Of a stretch of 64,000 bases of DNA, positions 23,900-36,967 are shown one piece after another. Within the stretch, counting starts at the first letter, position 1, and each line of letters starts with the position of its first letter. The stretch is from Chytridium lagenaria (lineage: Eukaryota > Chytridiomycota > Chytridiomycetes > Chytridiales > Chytridiaceae). Location: contig JAHLKC010000153.1 of NCBI GenBank assembly GCA_025449115.1, positions 29,828 to 93,827 of the forward strand, in the 5' to 3' direction. Both the position numbers and the translations under genes were made by a program. The notes under the pieces were generated by a model. The model had not been told where the DNA came from and did no database searches. It saw only the letters and a list, made by a program, of their open reading frames with translations.

Positions 23900-26613
23900 T
23901 TAATTCCTCCCAATACCCTCCCTCGCCATCGTTGCAATCTCTCTAGCCTCCTTCCCAACCCTCTCATACTCCTTCACCATCTCCTGAGCCGTCACAAGCG
24001 TCTCCGCACCTCCGGGACAGAACTCTGTATACAACTTCCATGCCTCTGTTCCAGGCAACAGAGCCGGAGGGTTCCCATTTGCCCGCCAGAGCTCGTGGAA
24101 ACGCAAGTGAGGTTGAAGGCGCTCGCGAAGATGATTTTGACAGGTCACGCGAAAGTCAAATTGCGTTAGGAGGATAGAGTACGGGGTTTTGGAGGTGAGA
24201 GAGGTGATGGGGAGGATATTAGGATTTGGAGCGGGCTGGTCGATACGGCGGCGCTTTTTGGTCATGTCGTCTGTAATAAATTTTAAAACTTTAGAACTCG
24301 GAGAAAGAGCAGATCAATAATGCAACCAAATGTTTACCTAAATTGGCACTCTCCGGAGTGGCTAACTCCCTCTTTGGGCTCCGCACATTCTCCATTTCTC
24401 CCTCCTCTCTCCCTCTCTTCACAACCTTCCTCACGTCTCCACCCACCGCATCCCTTTTAACGATTTTTCCAATTTCCGTACGACCTCCTACCAGTCACAG
24501 GAGTCATGGCATCTTTGAATTGTGAATCCTTGAATTCCGAAAGAGGTGGCTCAACCCTCGGTGTGATTAATGCTGGGGTGGCATTCACCACCTTCTTAAC
24601 AAGACTCTCCAACGGTTCTCCGAATGATCCATTTACCGGAACAGATTTGACAGATGACAGTTCACTTCCAGTCTTTACGCTCATATTCAAAGATTTCGCC
24701 GTTCTTAAAGTCGATGGCTTTTGCAGCGAATTTGGCGTCGGAGCCACAGGTGATACCTTCAATTTCGCAGCTGAGATTATAGGCGAATCCACCTTCATCA
24801 TAGTGGCCTCCATCAACGTCTTCTTCTTTGCAGGGACGCTCACCATCTCACCCGTTGAGTGATTCATGATAGGTGGCAAAGGGTCCTCCCATTTATTCGA
24901 TTTCGCGACGCGTTTACCAAGTACATTCGCCTTGAGCGTTGGTGATGTAGAAACTCTTGCAGGGTCCATGTATGGGCTCGCTTCCCTTGGCTTCACAATG
25001 CGTTTCTTGGGCACAGACCGTGTGACCGTTTTTGATGACACAGAAACTGCTTTTGAAACGGTCAAATTGTTTAACGGAGGTTTTTTGAAGGATGAAAGCG
25101 AGTTCATAGTTCGTCTCCGCTTTATAGGTTTAGACGGGGTGACGCTATCATTCTCCAATTTCTTCGCCCCAACCACAGAAGACAACGATGACGCCACGGG
25201 CTTATCCGTTCGCTTCCGTTTCACCATAACTGCCTTTTTCTCGTCTTTAACCGACACCCGAGATCCTAACATTCTGTTCGGATAAAGCAGAGATGCTTCT
25301 CTGGGTCTCTTCAAATTGTTCCATTCAGGCGCATCAGCCGGGAGCTTGAGGTAAGGAAAATGCAATCTTGATGTTTCCGGCAACGAGTTCTTGCTCTTTG
25401 TATGTGTATGTGGGCCATGTGTAGGGTTGGACTTCGCGATATGTTTGGTTCTGAAGCTTGTAAAGGCCGTTGGATTCTTGAAGTTTCGCAATCTAGAAAT
25501 TGGTGTAAAGAGAAGTATAAGTTTTATAACCATTTTTAGGAATCAGATGAACGGAGGAAAGTTAAAATGCGCATACATCCTTCAACAACAGCATAACATG
25601 AGCTTCCAAATCCCTCCCCATCCTCTTCAAAATATCGGAAACAGAAATAGGTTTCAGCGCCATAAGATGCACCAAGTTCTTTCTGAACTCTATTTGTGCC
25701 TCTGGGCTCATGACCTTTGTTCTCACAGGTAAAGCTGGGCTTAATATGGAAGGTGTCGGAATTGGGGTGGACTTTGTGAGGACGGGGGATGACGACGTGT
25801 AAAGTTTACGCGCAGAAAAGCGATTTAGTTGTGGTTTTGGGACGGGGCGCTAATTTGCGGGCTGAAGCAGCGGCGGAGGCAAAGGCTTCCCGCTCGAGTT
25901 CTAGAGCGTCCACCAAGATGGCTCTATAGTTTTGTACATAAAATAAAATAAAATTAAAGAGGCAAGAAGCGATGAGTAATTCAAAACGCTGGAAGATGCC
26001 AGTCAGGGAGACTAGCAGTATATGGACATGTGGTCTATCAAGATGTCCATAAATCAAAAATATATGCAACAATAGTAAATGTAATAACAATAGTAAAAGT
26101 AATGTCAACTCACCCATGAGACTCCCTTTTCTTGCCCTCCAAATTTACAGCCTTCTGCACTTGAAGTTTCTTTTCCTTGCTCAACGTCATCCTGAGTGCA
26201 ATCGTCGAAGACACCTTGCCTTGATACTCCAACTTTCGTCTCGCGGCCCCAGTAGAGGACGAATCCAATCGATAGATTTCTGTAGAAGGCACACTCGAGT
26301 TATGGCTCTTCCGTTGGCTCATTGGAGTTGATGACAACGGTGTGAACTCAAAGATCTGAGTGCCAATGACGAGACCGGACGCTTGAGAGACTTTAGAAGT
26401 TGACCGCGATGTAGGGGCGTTGGTGAATCGCACACTAATAGCGTTCGGACTTGCCCGGATGGCGGCAAGGGCTTCTGGTGTAAGACGTAGACTTGCGACG
26501 GGACGGGATGTTGTGGGTGTAGGGAGAGGTGGCTTGTGACTGTGGGCATGTCTGGAAGGAGAGACGGATGGTGGGGTGTGGACTTCGTACTGCCACTGAG
26601 GATCAAGAGGCAT
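23900..26613 (-). CDS. ELL-like RNA polymerase II elongation factor
   Basis: Four or more exons. The start at 26613 gives MPLDPQWQYEV, then LTPEALAAIRASPNAISVRF and IGTQIFEFTPL, matching the layout of the ELL N-terminal domain. A later exon carries EIEFRKNLVHLMALKPIS-type sequence (25735-25570; as read, QIEFRKNLVHLMALKPI), corresponding to the family's RVxHLLALRPY segment. The next exon has LQESNGLYKLQNQTYREVQP then YTWPTYTYKEQELV, corresponding to the YxDVQxxWPGYS region. A basic, disordered Ser/Lys/Pro-rich middle follows, and a C-terminal exon (about 24270-23900) reads KKRRRID...ILLTQFDFRVTCQNHL...LHELW-like helices. The frame changes near 25330 and near 24480, probably from missing bases. 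ELL proteins suppress Pol II pausing. The alternative is another nuclear basic protein; the two ELL-specific motifs in order make ELL the better call. Confidence 0.6.
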
Positions 26614-28512
26614 CTTGTCTGAGTCTTGAAGATGAGCACACGCGAGGACCCTAAAGGAGGGGGGCTATGTGTGTGGGTGTTTGGGGGCGTCAACTGTGAG
26701 CTGGGTTTGAGGTTGATGGTGATCGCTTTTGAAAAACTGACTCAGAGTCTTTCTTTTTCAACCCCGAAAACACAGGGTGGATCAGCTTGATCACATCTGC
26801 CAATCAGAGCGCCGCTTAAAAAGGTAGCTTGACGGGGAGATGAGGGAGGATCAGCGGATAGGGACGAAGGAGTGGGGATTGGGATTAGGGATGCGGTGAG
26901 TCGATCGTCATGCATATTGTTTGGAGAACGAGGGCCATCTGAGGAAGGACTGGGAGAAGCCTTGTAGAGTAGGTTGTGATGGAAATACTTGTGGCAGGGT
27001 CCTGATCATTACACTGCTTCTCTCGAAAAAATGACCGAACAGACAGGTCCCTGAGATGGATGGTTACGATATGGCGACGGTCGATGCAGCATATGGAATG
27101 CATGAAGAGTGCAAAGAAAGCTGAAGGGAATGAGAACTTGACATCTCCGTTTTTTGGAACCGCACGTTCCAATAACTATACATTCGAAACGATGCTGTCT
27201 CTTTAGTCATGGTCTATAAGGCCCGGTGCCGAGCCTGTAATCGCTTGCTTTTCATGGCAAACGGCCAGCTTCGTCACCTGCCTCAAACTTCCTGGATGTC
27301 AAAGAGTTCAAGATAACGCTTTACAATCGGATTTATGACGAGGATGAACCCGATGTACTGCAGACTCTGAGGCTGCTGCAGCTTGTGCAAAGGACTTGGA
27401 CAAATGTGAGGACATTCAATTTTACTGTAGATTGTTGCTCGGACGATGCTGTCCGCCATTACGAGATAACGAGAATGGACCTTCGAATATATCAACAAGT
27501 GTATTATCTATCAATCTACAGCGCCAGCAATAGCGACTTGGCCTGCGCTATCGGAGTTAAACGCGTTGGCGCCGCGAATATGCGATCATCGAGGAATGAG
27601 CGTTAAATGTAAAGTCATTTTTTGCTAAAGTCGCTCACCATCTGTTGACATGCTAATCTACAGGTTGAATTGAGAAATTAAGGGCCAATAAAATAATGGG
27701 ACAGTGTAAAATCGGACGGTAGTTAACCCATCTGCAATTATCTGATTCAAGGCTAGCTGTATGCAGACTCTTCTGCAAGCTAGTTTTGTAAACATTATAG
27801 CCAGTCCCGTCACGAAATATATTTTTTAATAATAAAACCGAAATACGCGGTCCACTTTGTTCATTTCTTGTATAATCGCACCATCCCTCACCTTCATCAT
27901 CTTGAAAGGAAGCTCACGTTACAAGGGATATGGGAGTGATCCTGAGGGAGGGATGTATCTGCAAATATGGCAGCAGCTGCAGGTCGTTAGCTGCAGAAAT
28001 TAAAATCATGGTATTGACCAATGTATTCTTCATTCACCGATATCTTGTCGATGATCAATTTTGACTAACGTCCTAGATGGACACGCTCCGCCGCGTAAAG
28101 TAGTGCCCGGCTCATGGCCGGCTCGCTGCAATATAGTAAACCTCCATTATAATTGCAAAACAAATTAGTTAACGGTGTTGATATAAATGGCACGATAGAT
28201 CTGGTAGGTGTTAGAATGGCAGGTTACTAGAATGGGGACACGTGGAAACAGGTCTGTCTCATTCACATGGCAATGATGAATTGAACCACAACTTAAAGAA
28301 AATATAACACCGACAAAGGCTGCAGGTGATCTGCATTTGAAGATCTCATTTGATTACACTCCAACCATTTTAACTTTGCCGCGAGGTATTCATGAAAATC
28401 CGCCTCTTTGTGAATGTAAACATCGTGCAGAACCACAGAGTTTTAGAACATGAAGGGATGATCTCGTTGAGCTGTTTGTCTCCATTCTTAATTCCTTCGG
28501 CCGATGTTAAAG
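26614..28512. other. Long intergenic region before the receptor pair
   Basis: About 1.9 kb upstream of the first receptor gene. I inspected both strands and found only short random frames. No tRNA, repeat array or clear promoter motif was recognised. Confidence 0.4.
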
Positions 28513-31500
28513 ATGGCCGCATTACGAAGTCACTGCACTGCATTCTCTCTGTGCTTAGTCCTGCTCTGCACGCTGTTGTACTCTTCAAATGTAAAAGCAC
28601 AAAACGCGAGATCCCTTCGAATCGGTATATCGTAAGTGCTGTTCATTGCCCTTCATCTTAAGCTTTTTCCTTATGGTTTTTGTGTAAACGACCTCATTTT
28701 GCAGGCTTGCTGGCGGGACTCCGGTTGACGCCGAATGGGTGCAAGGCATTCTTGAAATCCTCGATTTTAGGATGGATCAACTGAGAGCTAACCAAAGTCT
28801 GCACCCTTCAGTCAGAAATTTAAGCTTATTGTATGATGAAATTCCGTGAGTAATTAACTTAGTAGTTTCTACACATCAGCTCCGTGACGGCTTACATTCT
28901 TTTCGTCGCTATTTGATTTCGCAAATATCAGCGACGTTGGTGAGACCCTGGCCATACGATCCGCGTTCAACTTGTACAATCGTGGAGTTGCGGGGGTAAT
29001 TGGGACAGGATATTCTTCCATGACGCTCGCCCTTGCACCCGTCATGGACGCCTACAATATACCCGTGTGTGATGGGGCATCAACTAGCCCAAAACTTAGC
29101 AACCGCGCAGCGTACCCAAACTTTTTCCGCCCAGTCCCCAAGATAACGGTCAGGCCTCTGCCATCGCAACCTTTTTAAAGCAACAGGGGTATGATCATGG
29201 CTCTTGTGTTGTTGTAGAGTTCTAAATGAAATGTACATCTCATAAATAGGTGGTCCGAATGCGCCATTGTTGCTGCTCAAGACGGCTACGGCCAGAATCT
29301 TGCCAATGACCTCACGAGTGAGCTGCGATTGAACAGTATTACCGTCACAGTGAGGGAAAACTTTTTTGTTGGATTGACAGATTACACGAAAACTGTTCTA
29401 AACCTACGAGATTCCCTTTCGCGCGTCATTGTGTAAGTGTTGTACGGTTTCTTCTTTCATCCAAATTATTAAATGCTTTGTCTAAAACAATAATTCGTCT
29501 TTCCTTATCACATATTAACATGTGCAATATTAGATTTATTGGAAATGCTGATGAATTTGTTACAATAAGTCGGCAAGCAGGTGCCGTGGGGATCTTCTCC
29601 TCTGGTTACGCCTGGATAACTGCTGTAGGGCTTTTTCGTCTTTAGAGACTCAAAAGCATTAATTGATATGTATTTTAGGACGGAGCTAAATACGGCCTTG
29701 AGACTTATAGCCCAGATGATCTACAGTACATCAACGGCGCTATTAATGTCTTCCCAACAGAAGGCCAGGTTAGCTGCATAAAAGCTTTACTCAATTGCGT
29801 TACTAACAACCACGCATTTTCGCTCATAGGGTCCTGTTTACGAAACTTTTAAGAACCAATTCTTTAATGCGAATGCCACAAAGTATCCTTCGATTCGATC
29901 GAAATCTATTCAATCGTATCTCCTTTTTTACGTGAATTGTAGGCACCGATATATTCAATGTTCTAATTATCTACAAAGGCTTGGAAGCTTTTGTTTTCGG
30001 TTTCGACCGACATTTCAAAGCCTACCCAACCGCAGTCCCCACCGATAATACCAGCCCTTGGAACCTGACTGGATTCAAAATTCCAGAGACTGTTAATTTC
30101 CCAGACGTCGAAACGGTTACAGGCCGGGTCATCTTAAGTGAATTCCCTTTTTTTTTCTTCCCCTTGACCGATTTCTCTTTGACCATATAGCTAAACAACT
30201 AACAACTGCTCATCAGACGAAGAAGGAGACCGTCTCGGATCGTACAGTCTCACGTTTTACGAATATAAAACAAACACATGGATTAATTTCGGAGAATATG
30301 GCGCCACGGGTCTCAGCATCACCGGACCTATTGTTTACGCAAACGGATCCACAACGAAGCCTTTCGGTTCAATAAGAGGTTTGTTTTAGAGCAGCCGCTA
30401 CACTATTATTGAAAGCGTTTAATCTACTTTCATCGTTTAGAGGCGGCCCCACGAACTATAATAACTCCTCCAAACTCTGCGGCTTACCTCATTTACATTT
30501 TGACCCCGTCGTGGCTGCCATGTGCTTTGGCTGCATCACCATCCTGAATGCATTCCGAAGTCGCAAGGCCATTAAGGTTGACTACCTTGTTGCTTTTTCT
30601 TTCCCATCCTTGATTTAACACTCAACATTACCACATTGCATTTTTAAAAAAAAAGGCTATTAGTATCGAACTCTCCATTATCTCGATTTTGGGACTCTTT
30701 GCGCTCTCATTTTACCCCGTATCTCTAACTGGTGATCCGGCCAACTGGAAATGTGTCGCCGAAATATGGGTTTTGCCTCTTTCCATCACACTCGCAGTCG
30801 CTACGCAGCTCTGCAAAAATTTTAGAGTCTATCGGGTGTTTGCGAACAAGTTTGTCGGGTTGTCCATCACGAATACATCCGTCATGATGTGGATTTTGGG
30901 ACTCGTACTGTTGGATATGGTACACACTGTTTCATATTTTCGTCATGTTCTCACTCCTTTCAATGGTTTTTTTCACGCTTCTTCTATTTTTTCTTTTACA
31001 TTGGATCGAACCATAATTAACTTTGAGTACGTTCTTTTCAACTCTTTATTACACCAAAAAAAAAAAAAAAAAAACCAGATTATTTCAATTGTGTGGACTG
31101 CTTACGATGCACCGAGCTTGGATTGGGATCTTGTAAAGCTTGGAAAGAACTACGAGTTACAATTTGTGTGCAGTTCATCCAGAGCATCCGTTCAGTCCGC
31201 ATTTTTAGGCAAGTTTACTTTCTTAGACATATCTCTAACATTATGGGATCAGGCGTTGAATATGGATTTCACGCATTTCTTTTTATCCTCGGTGTTGCCC
31301 TTGCCACTCTCACTCGGCATTTACCCCCGGAATATAAGTAAGATCCAGCTCTCCAAAAGTTCTTTAATTGTTTCTAGTCAATCCTCAGAGCTTACATCCA
31401 TGATGTATACTTTCATCGCCGTCGGATCGTTCGTCATCGCGATATTGTCCACCGTGAAACTTGAAAAGACCCCGCAAATTGTCATCAAGGCGATCGGAGC

Positions 31501-32359
31501 TTACGCAGTTGTGGTATTGAGTCTATATAACTTGTTTTGGACAAAGTTTTATGCGCTCTTCAAAGAATATTCCGGTCAGCATAAGGCTACCACGAAAAAG
31601 TCATCAAAGTACGTGCTCATCCAATTACTGTCACTTTCTATGTTAGATGCCACATTATTTTCCTTGCCACATTCCTCCCTCACTCCCCTGTCTCTGTGTA
31701 TGATTTCAAATCAAAACAGCGCATTCTTATCGTCTTATTTTTCTCGTCAAAAAAAGTTTGGAAGAATCAGGCATGACATCCTCGATGAATGCAGCAGATA
31801 CATCATCTGCAGGTGGAGAGTCTGTCGAAAAATGTAGCGACCTAAAACTTATCAAAAAGACTTATGTATGTGCATCCTGCAATGTTTTTCGCTTGTCTTG
31901 ACCTCCATGACTGCTTATTTTGAGACTAAACCCCTCCTCATCGCGTAGCCGATATCGGAGCTGTGCTACCTTCGTGAAAAGACCAACATCGGCATCGTCA
32001 CCTGGACTCCCTACGTCATCTCCGCTCCCGTCAGTGGCGAAGTACTTGTCTTCCTTTTCTCCGCCCGCTCCTCTATTCAGAATATCACTCTCTTTTCATC
32101 CGACTGGATCGTCAAACCAATCGACAGCGACCCAGCTGTGCCGAAAAAGGAGCCTTTTTACGCGCTGAAGCTCACCAAAACATTGCAGTCAGTGGTGACG
32201 CAGCCGGAAGTGGTTGTTAGATTTAAAGAGCCAAAAGGAGCGGAGGAGTGGTTGCAGATTTTGGGACCGAGGTGTAAGGTTCAAGCAGGGGGGGATCAGT
32301 CGGGAACGGCTAATGGGGTTTCAAGAAAGATATCAATGAACACTCGATCAATGACCTGA
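28513..32359 (+). CDS. Class C GPCR with periplasmic-binding-protein-like ectodomain, copy 1
   Basis: An intron-rich gene. The start at 28513 encodes a hydrophobic signal peptide (core CLVLLCTLLYSS) and the mature start QNARSLRIGISLAGGTPVDA. The ectodomain (about residues 30-400) is a type I periplasmic-binding-protein/ANF-receptor fold: AGVIGTGYSSMTLALAP, VCDGASTSPKLSN, AAQDGYGQNLAND, GYAWITADG, INVFPTEGQG, CLEAFVFGFDRHF, GDRLGSYSLTFYE. Seven helices of the class C type follow (about 30490-31580), including VAEIWVLPLSITLAVATQL, FRVYRVFANKFVG, MIISIVWTAYDAP and YNLFWTKFYALF. The cytoplasmic tail has a Ser-rich linker and a PH-like end (VTWTPYV...FKEPKGAEEWLQIL). Binding of a small extracellular ligand and G-protein signalling, perhaps zoospore chemosensing, are inferred. 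Two C-runs (29136-29139 and 30504-30507) are one base short compared with copy 2. Confidence 0.88.
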
Positions 32360-32980
32360 TAGAAGGGTCAGGTTTTAATTAACGTGACAGACATTATGCC
32401 TATAGTCTTCAGTAACATTCGCTCAAGTTCATTTTGCATTCACCAGCATCCCTGTTATAAATCCTGTATAAAATTAAAGTTCTTTACAGCTTTCAATTCT
32501 CTCATAGAGCAATCACCTCTCATTATTAGTTATAGCTAGACTGAGGCATTTGATTTACTTAAGATTAAGCTTTTAAACTATAATCTTAATGGATTTTAGT
32601 GTTTATATTACAGGTCGTCGCTGACGAGCTTATACGTTTTTTCCTATAAATGTAGTCGACACGTTTGTTTTTTTGGTTTAAATGCTCTGACTCGGAACGA
32701 CCGAAAATCAAGGAAAACCCATTCAACCGTTGACCAAGGGCTGAAGCTCAATGGACAATCCCCTTAATTTGGTTAGAATAGTTATAATTCCAACCTTACT
32801 TTAGTCAATCCTTCGACAATGTTCATATATTAGCCGCGGAATGCGCCAATACGGCGATTTATCTCACCAGCAGCTGTAGGGAGAAACCAAAGAACGGATA
32901 ATATCGTCGAAAGATTAACCCAAAGCACAAGCCCTTTGCCCAGAAAACTACATATTTACCAATTACCGACACCAAAGGTG
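32360..32980. other. Intergenic between the tandem receptors
   Basis: About 620 A/T-rich bases separate the two same-strand receptor genes and presumably contain the second gene's promoter. No gene is seen. Confidence 0.45.
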
Positions 32981-35900
32981 ATGATGGCCATGCATCTACG
33001 TCCACAGATTAGTGTACCGTTATGGCTAGGCTGTGTGCTCATGCTGCTACTTCACTGTGCTCCACATTTCCCGGCCCAAAACGCGAGGTCCTTACCCATT
33101 GGCATTTCGTAAGTTCACATGAAAGCTGGACTTTTGGTAACGTTCAAAACACAAAAAGGTTGCCTGGCGGAACCCCGGTTGATGCAGAATGGGTGCAAGG
33201 CATACTTGAGATCCTTGATTTTAGGATGGAGCAGCTTAGAGCTAACCAGAGCCTACACCCTTCCGTGCGAAACATAAGTTTGTTTTACGATGAGATACCG
33301 TGAGTCTCGCGCTCAAAAATCACCACTACCTACGTCCATTTTTTCGCTATTTCTAGTGTTTCTAGTAAACTAACAAGTATTATAGATCAATTGGCGAGAC
33401 ATTGGCGATCCGATCAGCCTTTAACCTGTTCAACCGGGGAGTGATAGCCGTCATCGGCGCGGGATATTCTTCAATGACTCTCGCGCTTGCACCGGTCATG
33501 GACGCTTACAACATCCCCGTGTGTGATGGCGCGTCTACAAGCCCAAAGCTTAGTAGTCGGGTAGCATATCCGAATTTCTTCCGTCCCATTCCACAAGATA
33601 ACGGGCAGGCTTCTGCAATTGCACGATTTTTAAAGCAACAGGGGTAAGGGTTGTAGATTATACCCTATTATTCGTATCAAACAACGTTGTTTCTTATTTT
33701 ATTTTTTCTATTCGTATTATTTTTTTGAATATTCAGTTGGTCTGAGGTTGCCATTCTCGCGGCACAGGATGGCTACGGCCAGAATCTTGCCAACGAGCTC
33801 ATGAATCAAGTAAGAGTCGAGAACATTACGGTCACGTTCAGGGATAATTTTGTTATTGGAATGACGGACTACTCGAGAACGGTGATGAACCTGAGGGATT
33901 CACTGTCACGGATCATCGTGTAAGTAACTTTACACCATCTGCAGTGACATCTTTTCCTGTGTTTTATCCGATCTAAAAGGCTATATGTTTTTTTTAGCTT
34001 TATTGGTAACTCTGGTGAGTTCGTCACAATATCTCAACAAGCCCAAGCTGCCGGAATTTTTGCGCCTGGATATGCCTGGATTACAGCTGTAGGATCTTCC
34101 CGACTTGAAACATAAACTGAGAGTTTTAATGTTAGGACGGGCTACAAGTTGGTCTGGAGAGTTACAGTCCAAATGAGCTGCAGTCCATTAATGGTGTTAT
34201 TAACGTCTTCCCAACCGAAGGGCAGGTTTGTTCCAATTTTTAATGCCATTTATTGCCCACCAAAGACTAAGCCAAGTGAAACCTTAACTTAATTTTCCGA
34301 CAATTATATTAGGGAGTTGTTTATGAGTCGTTCAAGCAAGACTTTTTTAATGCGAATGTCACGCGGTACCCATCGATTCGCTCAAAGGCCATCCAGCCTT
34401 TTCACCTTTTTTACGTCAACTGTAGGTGATGGATTTGATAACGCAACATTCCCTCCTTTACGTTTTGGTCTGTTCAATTTTGTTTAACGAAAAAACAATT
34501 TCTTATTAAAAAAAAAAAGGTTTAGAAGCTTTCGTTTTTGGCTTTGATCGTCTATTCAAGCAAAACCCTGCTGCAGTTCCTACCACTAACGCCGACCGTT
34601 GGAACTTGACTGGCTTTAAGATTCCGGAAACCATTAACTTTCCTGATAGAGACACTGTGACAGGACGTGTAATAATAAGTAAGCTTAGATTCTAATCGCC
34701 CACTCCATGATAATCTAACATGTCCAATTTGTCCACTTAAGACGAAGAAGGCGACCGCGTTGGATCATACAAGCTTACTTACTATGAGGCAACTGGGAAC
34801 AGATGGATTCAATTTGGGGAATATGGCGTTACCGGGCTTATTATCAATGGATCTATTATGTATGTCAATGGATCAACGACAAAGCCTCTCGGTTCAATTA
34901 GAGGTTCGCTTGGAATATGGCACCTTTGAAGTTTTAACAACATTTTTACGTGTAGAGTCATCCCCGCAAACAATTATCCAGGCTCCCAACCCTGCGGCCT
35001 ACACCATCTTTATATTAACGCCCGTTAGCGCTACTTTGTGTTTTGCATGCATGACCACTTTCCTTGCATGTAAAGACAAAAAGACGATCAGGGTGAGGAA
35101 TTCAATTCCGTCCGGTTTATAATTTACATATATATAATCTAACCGCTTTCCATTAAAAAGTCACTCAGTGTTGAACTTTCTGTTGTTTCCATTCTCGGCC
35201 TAGTAGCGCTATCATTTTACCCTCTATCTCTTACGGGTGAGCCCACCAACGTTAAATGCGTCGCCGAAATATGGGTTCTTCCTCTTTCCATCACCCTTAC
35301 AATCGCTACGCAGCTATGCAAGAACTTTAGAGTATATCGAGTGTTTGCGAACAAGTTTGTTGGGCTGTCAATTAGTAACGGCGTGGTTATGGGCTGGATT
35401 TTAGGGATATTAGCTATGGATATGGTAGGCGTCCCTTTTGCTTTGACGTTCTTATAGCTTGCAGATCATCTCTATTGTTTGGACTGCTTATGATTCCCCA
35501 AAAGTGGAGTGGGACCTTGTCAAGCTCTCAAAGGCGTTTGAACTTCAGTCTTTCTGTACTTCAGCAGACAGATCCATTCAAACGCGCTTCCTCGGTATAG
35601 TCACCATGTTTAGCGATCATTTTGCCCAAAGTTTAATAATTGATACTGTTTAGGCTTTGAATACGGATTTCATGCAGTTATCTTTATCCTCGGTATCGGC
35701 CTTGCTACTTTCACCCGTCACCTACCTCCCCAATACAAGTAGGCCACGCGTTGTCTCCCTTTCAAGTCTACACTTTCTAATGATACGTTAATTACAGCCA
35801 ATCTTCAGAGCTTACCTATGTTATGTACGCTTTCATTGCCATTGGATCCTTTGTCGTAGCTTTATTGTCTACCGTAAAGCTCGAGAAGACGTCGCAGGTT

Positions 35901-36636
35901 ATTATCAAGGCCTTAGGATCCTACCTGTGTGTGTGGCTCACTCTTTACAACTTGTTTTGGAGTAAATTTGTAGAGGTCTACAAAGACTATTCCGGGAAAC
36001 ATAAGTTTGCAAAGTCAAGAACCTCAACGTAAGTATCTCCTTTCTCAATGTTTTTGATGTTCGTTTGTACCTCAACCTTTTTTCAGTCTCGAGGACTCGG
36101 GAGCAAATTCCTCGTTAAACGGTGAATCTTCTGCCGGTGCAGAATCTGTTGAAAAAGCCAGCGATTTCAAACTTCTTCAAAAGACTTATGTAAGCTTACG
36201 TCAACTCTCGTTTGCAAGTTCTTAAAGCCAAAATTTGTCTTAGCCCGTCTCAGAGCTCTGCTATGTCCGTGAAAAAACCACACTCGGCATCGTAACCTGG
36301 ACTCCATACGTTGTCGCCGTCCCATCAAGCAGCGAAGTCCTCGTCTATCTGTTTTCCTCACGGAGTTCCATTCAAATCCTCTCACTTTTCGCGTCAGATT
36401 GGATCGTTAAAATTGCAGACAACGATCCTTCCGTCCCGAAAAAGGAGCCATTCCATGCCATCAAGCTGACAAAGACTTTGCAGTCGATCGTCAGTCAGCC
36501 CGAGATTATTATACGGTTCAAGGAGGCAAAGCATGTGCCTGAGTGGCTCCAAATTTTGGTTGGGAGGGCAAAGGTTATGGATGCATCGCTGATGCGGCAA
36601 ACATCAACAAACGCATTAATTAGGTCTACATCATGA
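32981..36636 (+). CDS. Class C GPCR with periplasmic-binding-protein-like ectodomain, copy 2
   Basis: Tandem paralogue of the preceding gene with the same domain order and matching intron positions. I place the start at 32981 (MMAMHLRPQISVPLWLGCVL), because it yields a signal peptide and runs in frame into QNARSLPIGIS and its GTAAGT donor (33109), exactly as in copy 1; the ATG at 33022 is out of that frame. Ectodomain motifs: AVIGAGYSSMTLALAP, VCDGASTSPKLSS, RPIPQDNGQASAIARFL, AAQDGYGQNLANELM, INVFPTEGQG, GDRVGSYKLTYYE. Seven helices run from about 35000 to 35990 (for example FILTPVSATLCFACM, VAEIWVLPLSITLTIA, LYNLFWSKFVEVY). The tail ends with the same PH-like segment (VTWTPYVVAVPSSSEVLV, RFKEAKHVPEWLQIL). 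The frame is intact at the sites broken in copy 1. Confidence 0.9.
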
Positions 36637-36967
36637 TTTAGTGAGGCTTTCCACAATCTTCCAATTCATCCCCTCTTCACAGTCTGCGGTACGTTTTACG
36701 TTGACTTTGATAGAAATATATATCCATAGTATTTGAGGTCGTCATCGATGGCCTTTATTATGTAGTAAAGTTTTATATTCGTCAACATTGACCTCCCATC
36801 CTTCCCCAGAAAGCCACCACATCACGTAAAATGTCCTTCAATTTCTCTACTCCATCTGGTATATTTATTCGTCTAGCTCGCTTTACACAATTCGGCTCTT
36901 CACCATCAAAAATCGATCCACACGATCCAGCTTCTCATCACGCACGGCAGGATCCACCAAACCCTGT
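36637..36967. other. Intergenic, 3' ends of receptor 2 and the TAPT1-like gene
   Basis: A convergent 3'-3' interval. A plus-strand frame that begins at 36831 extends into the TAPT1-like coding sequence on the other strand and is most likely a shadow. Confidence 0.4.

Noticed and set aside
24506..25285. Plus-strand open frames opposite the ELL-like gene
   Set aside because: The opposite strand carries the ELL motifs and the basic disordered region. The plus-strand frames show the Phe/Leu-rich composition expected of a reverse reading.
33022..33108. ATG at 33022 as the start of receptor 2
   Set aside because: It is in a different frame from the signal peptide and QNARSLPIGIS text. The ATG at 32981 gives an intact signal peptide and the same exon end as receptor 1.
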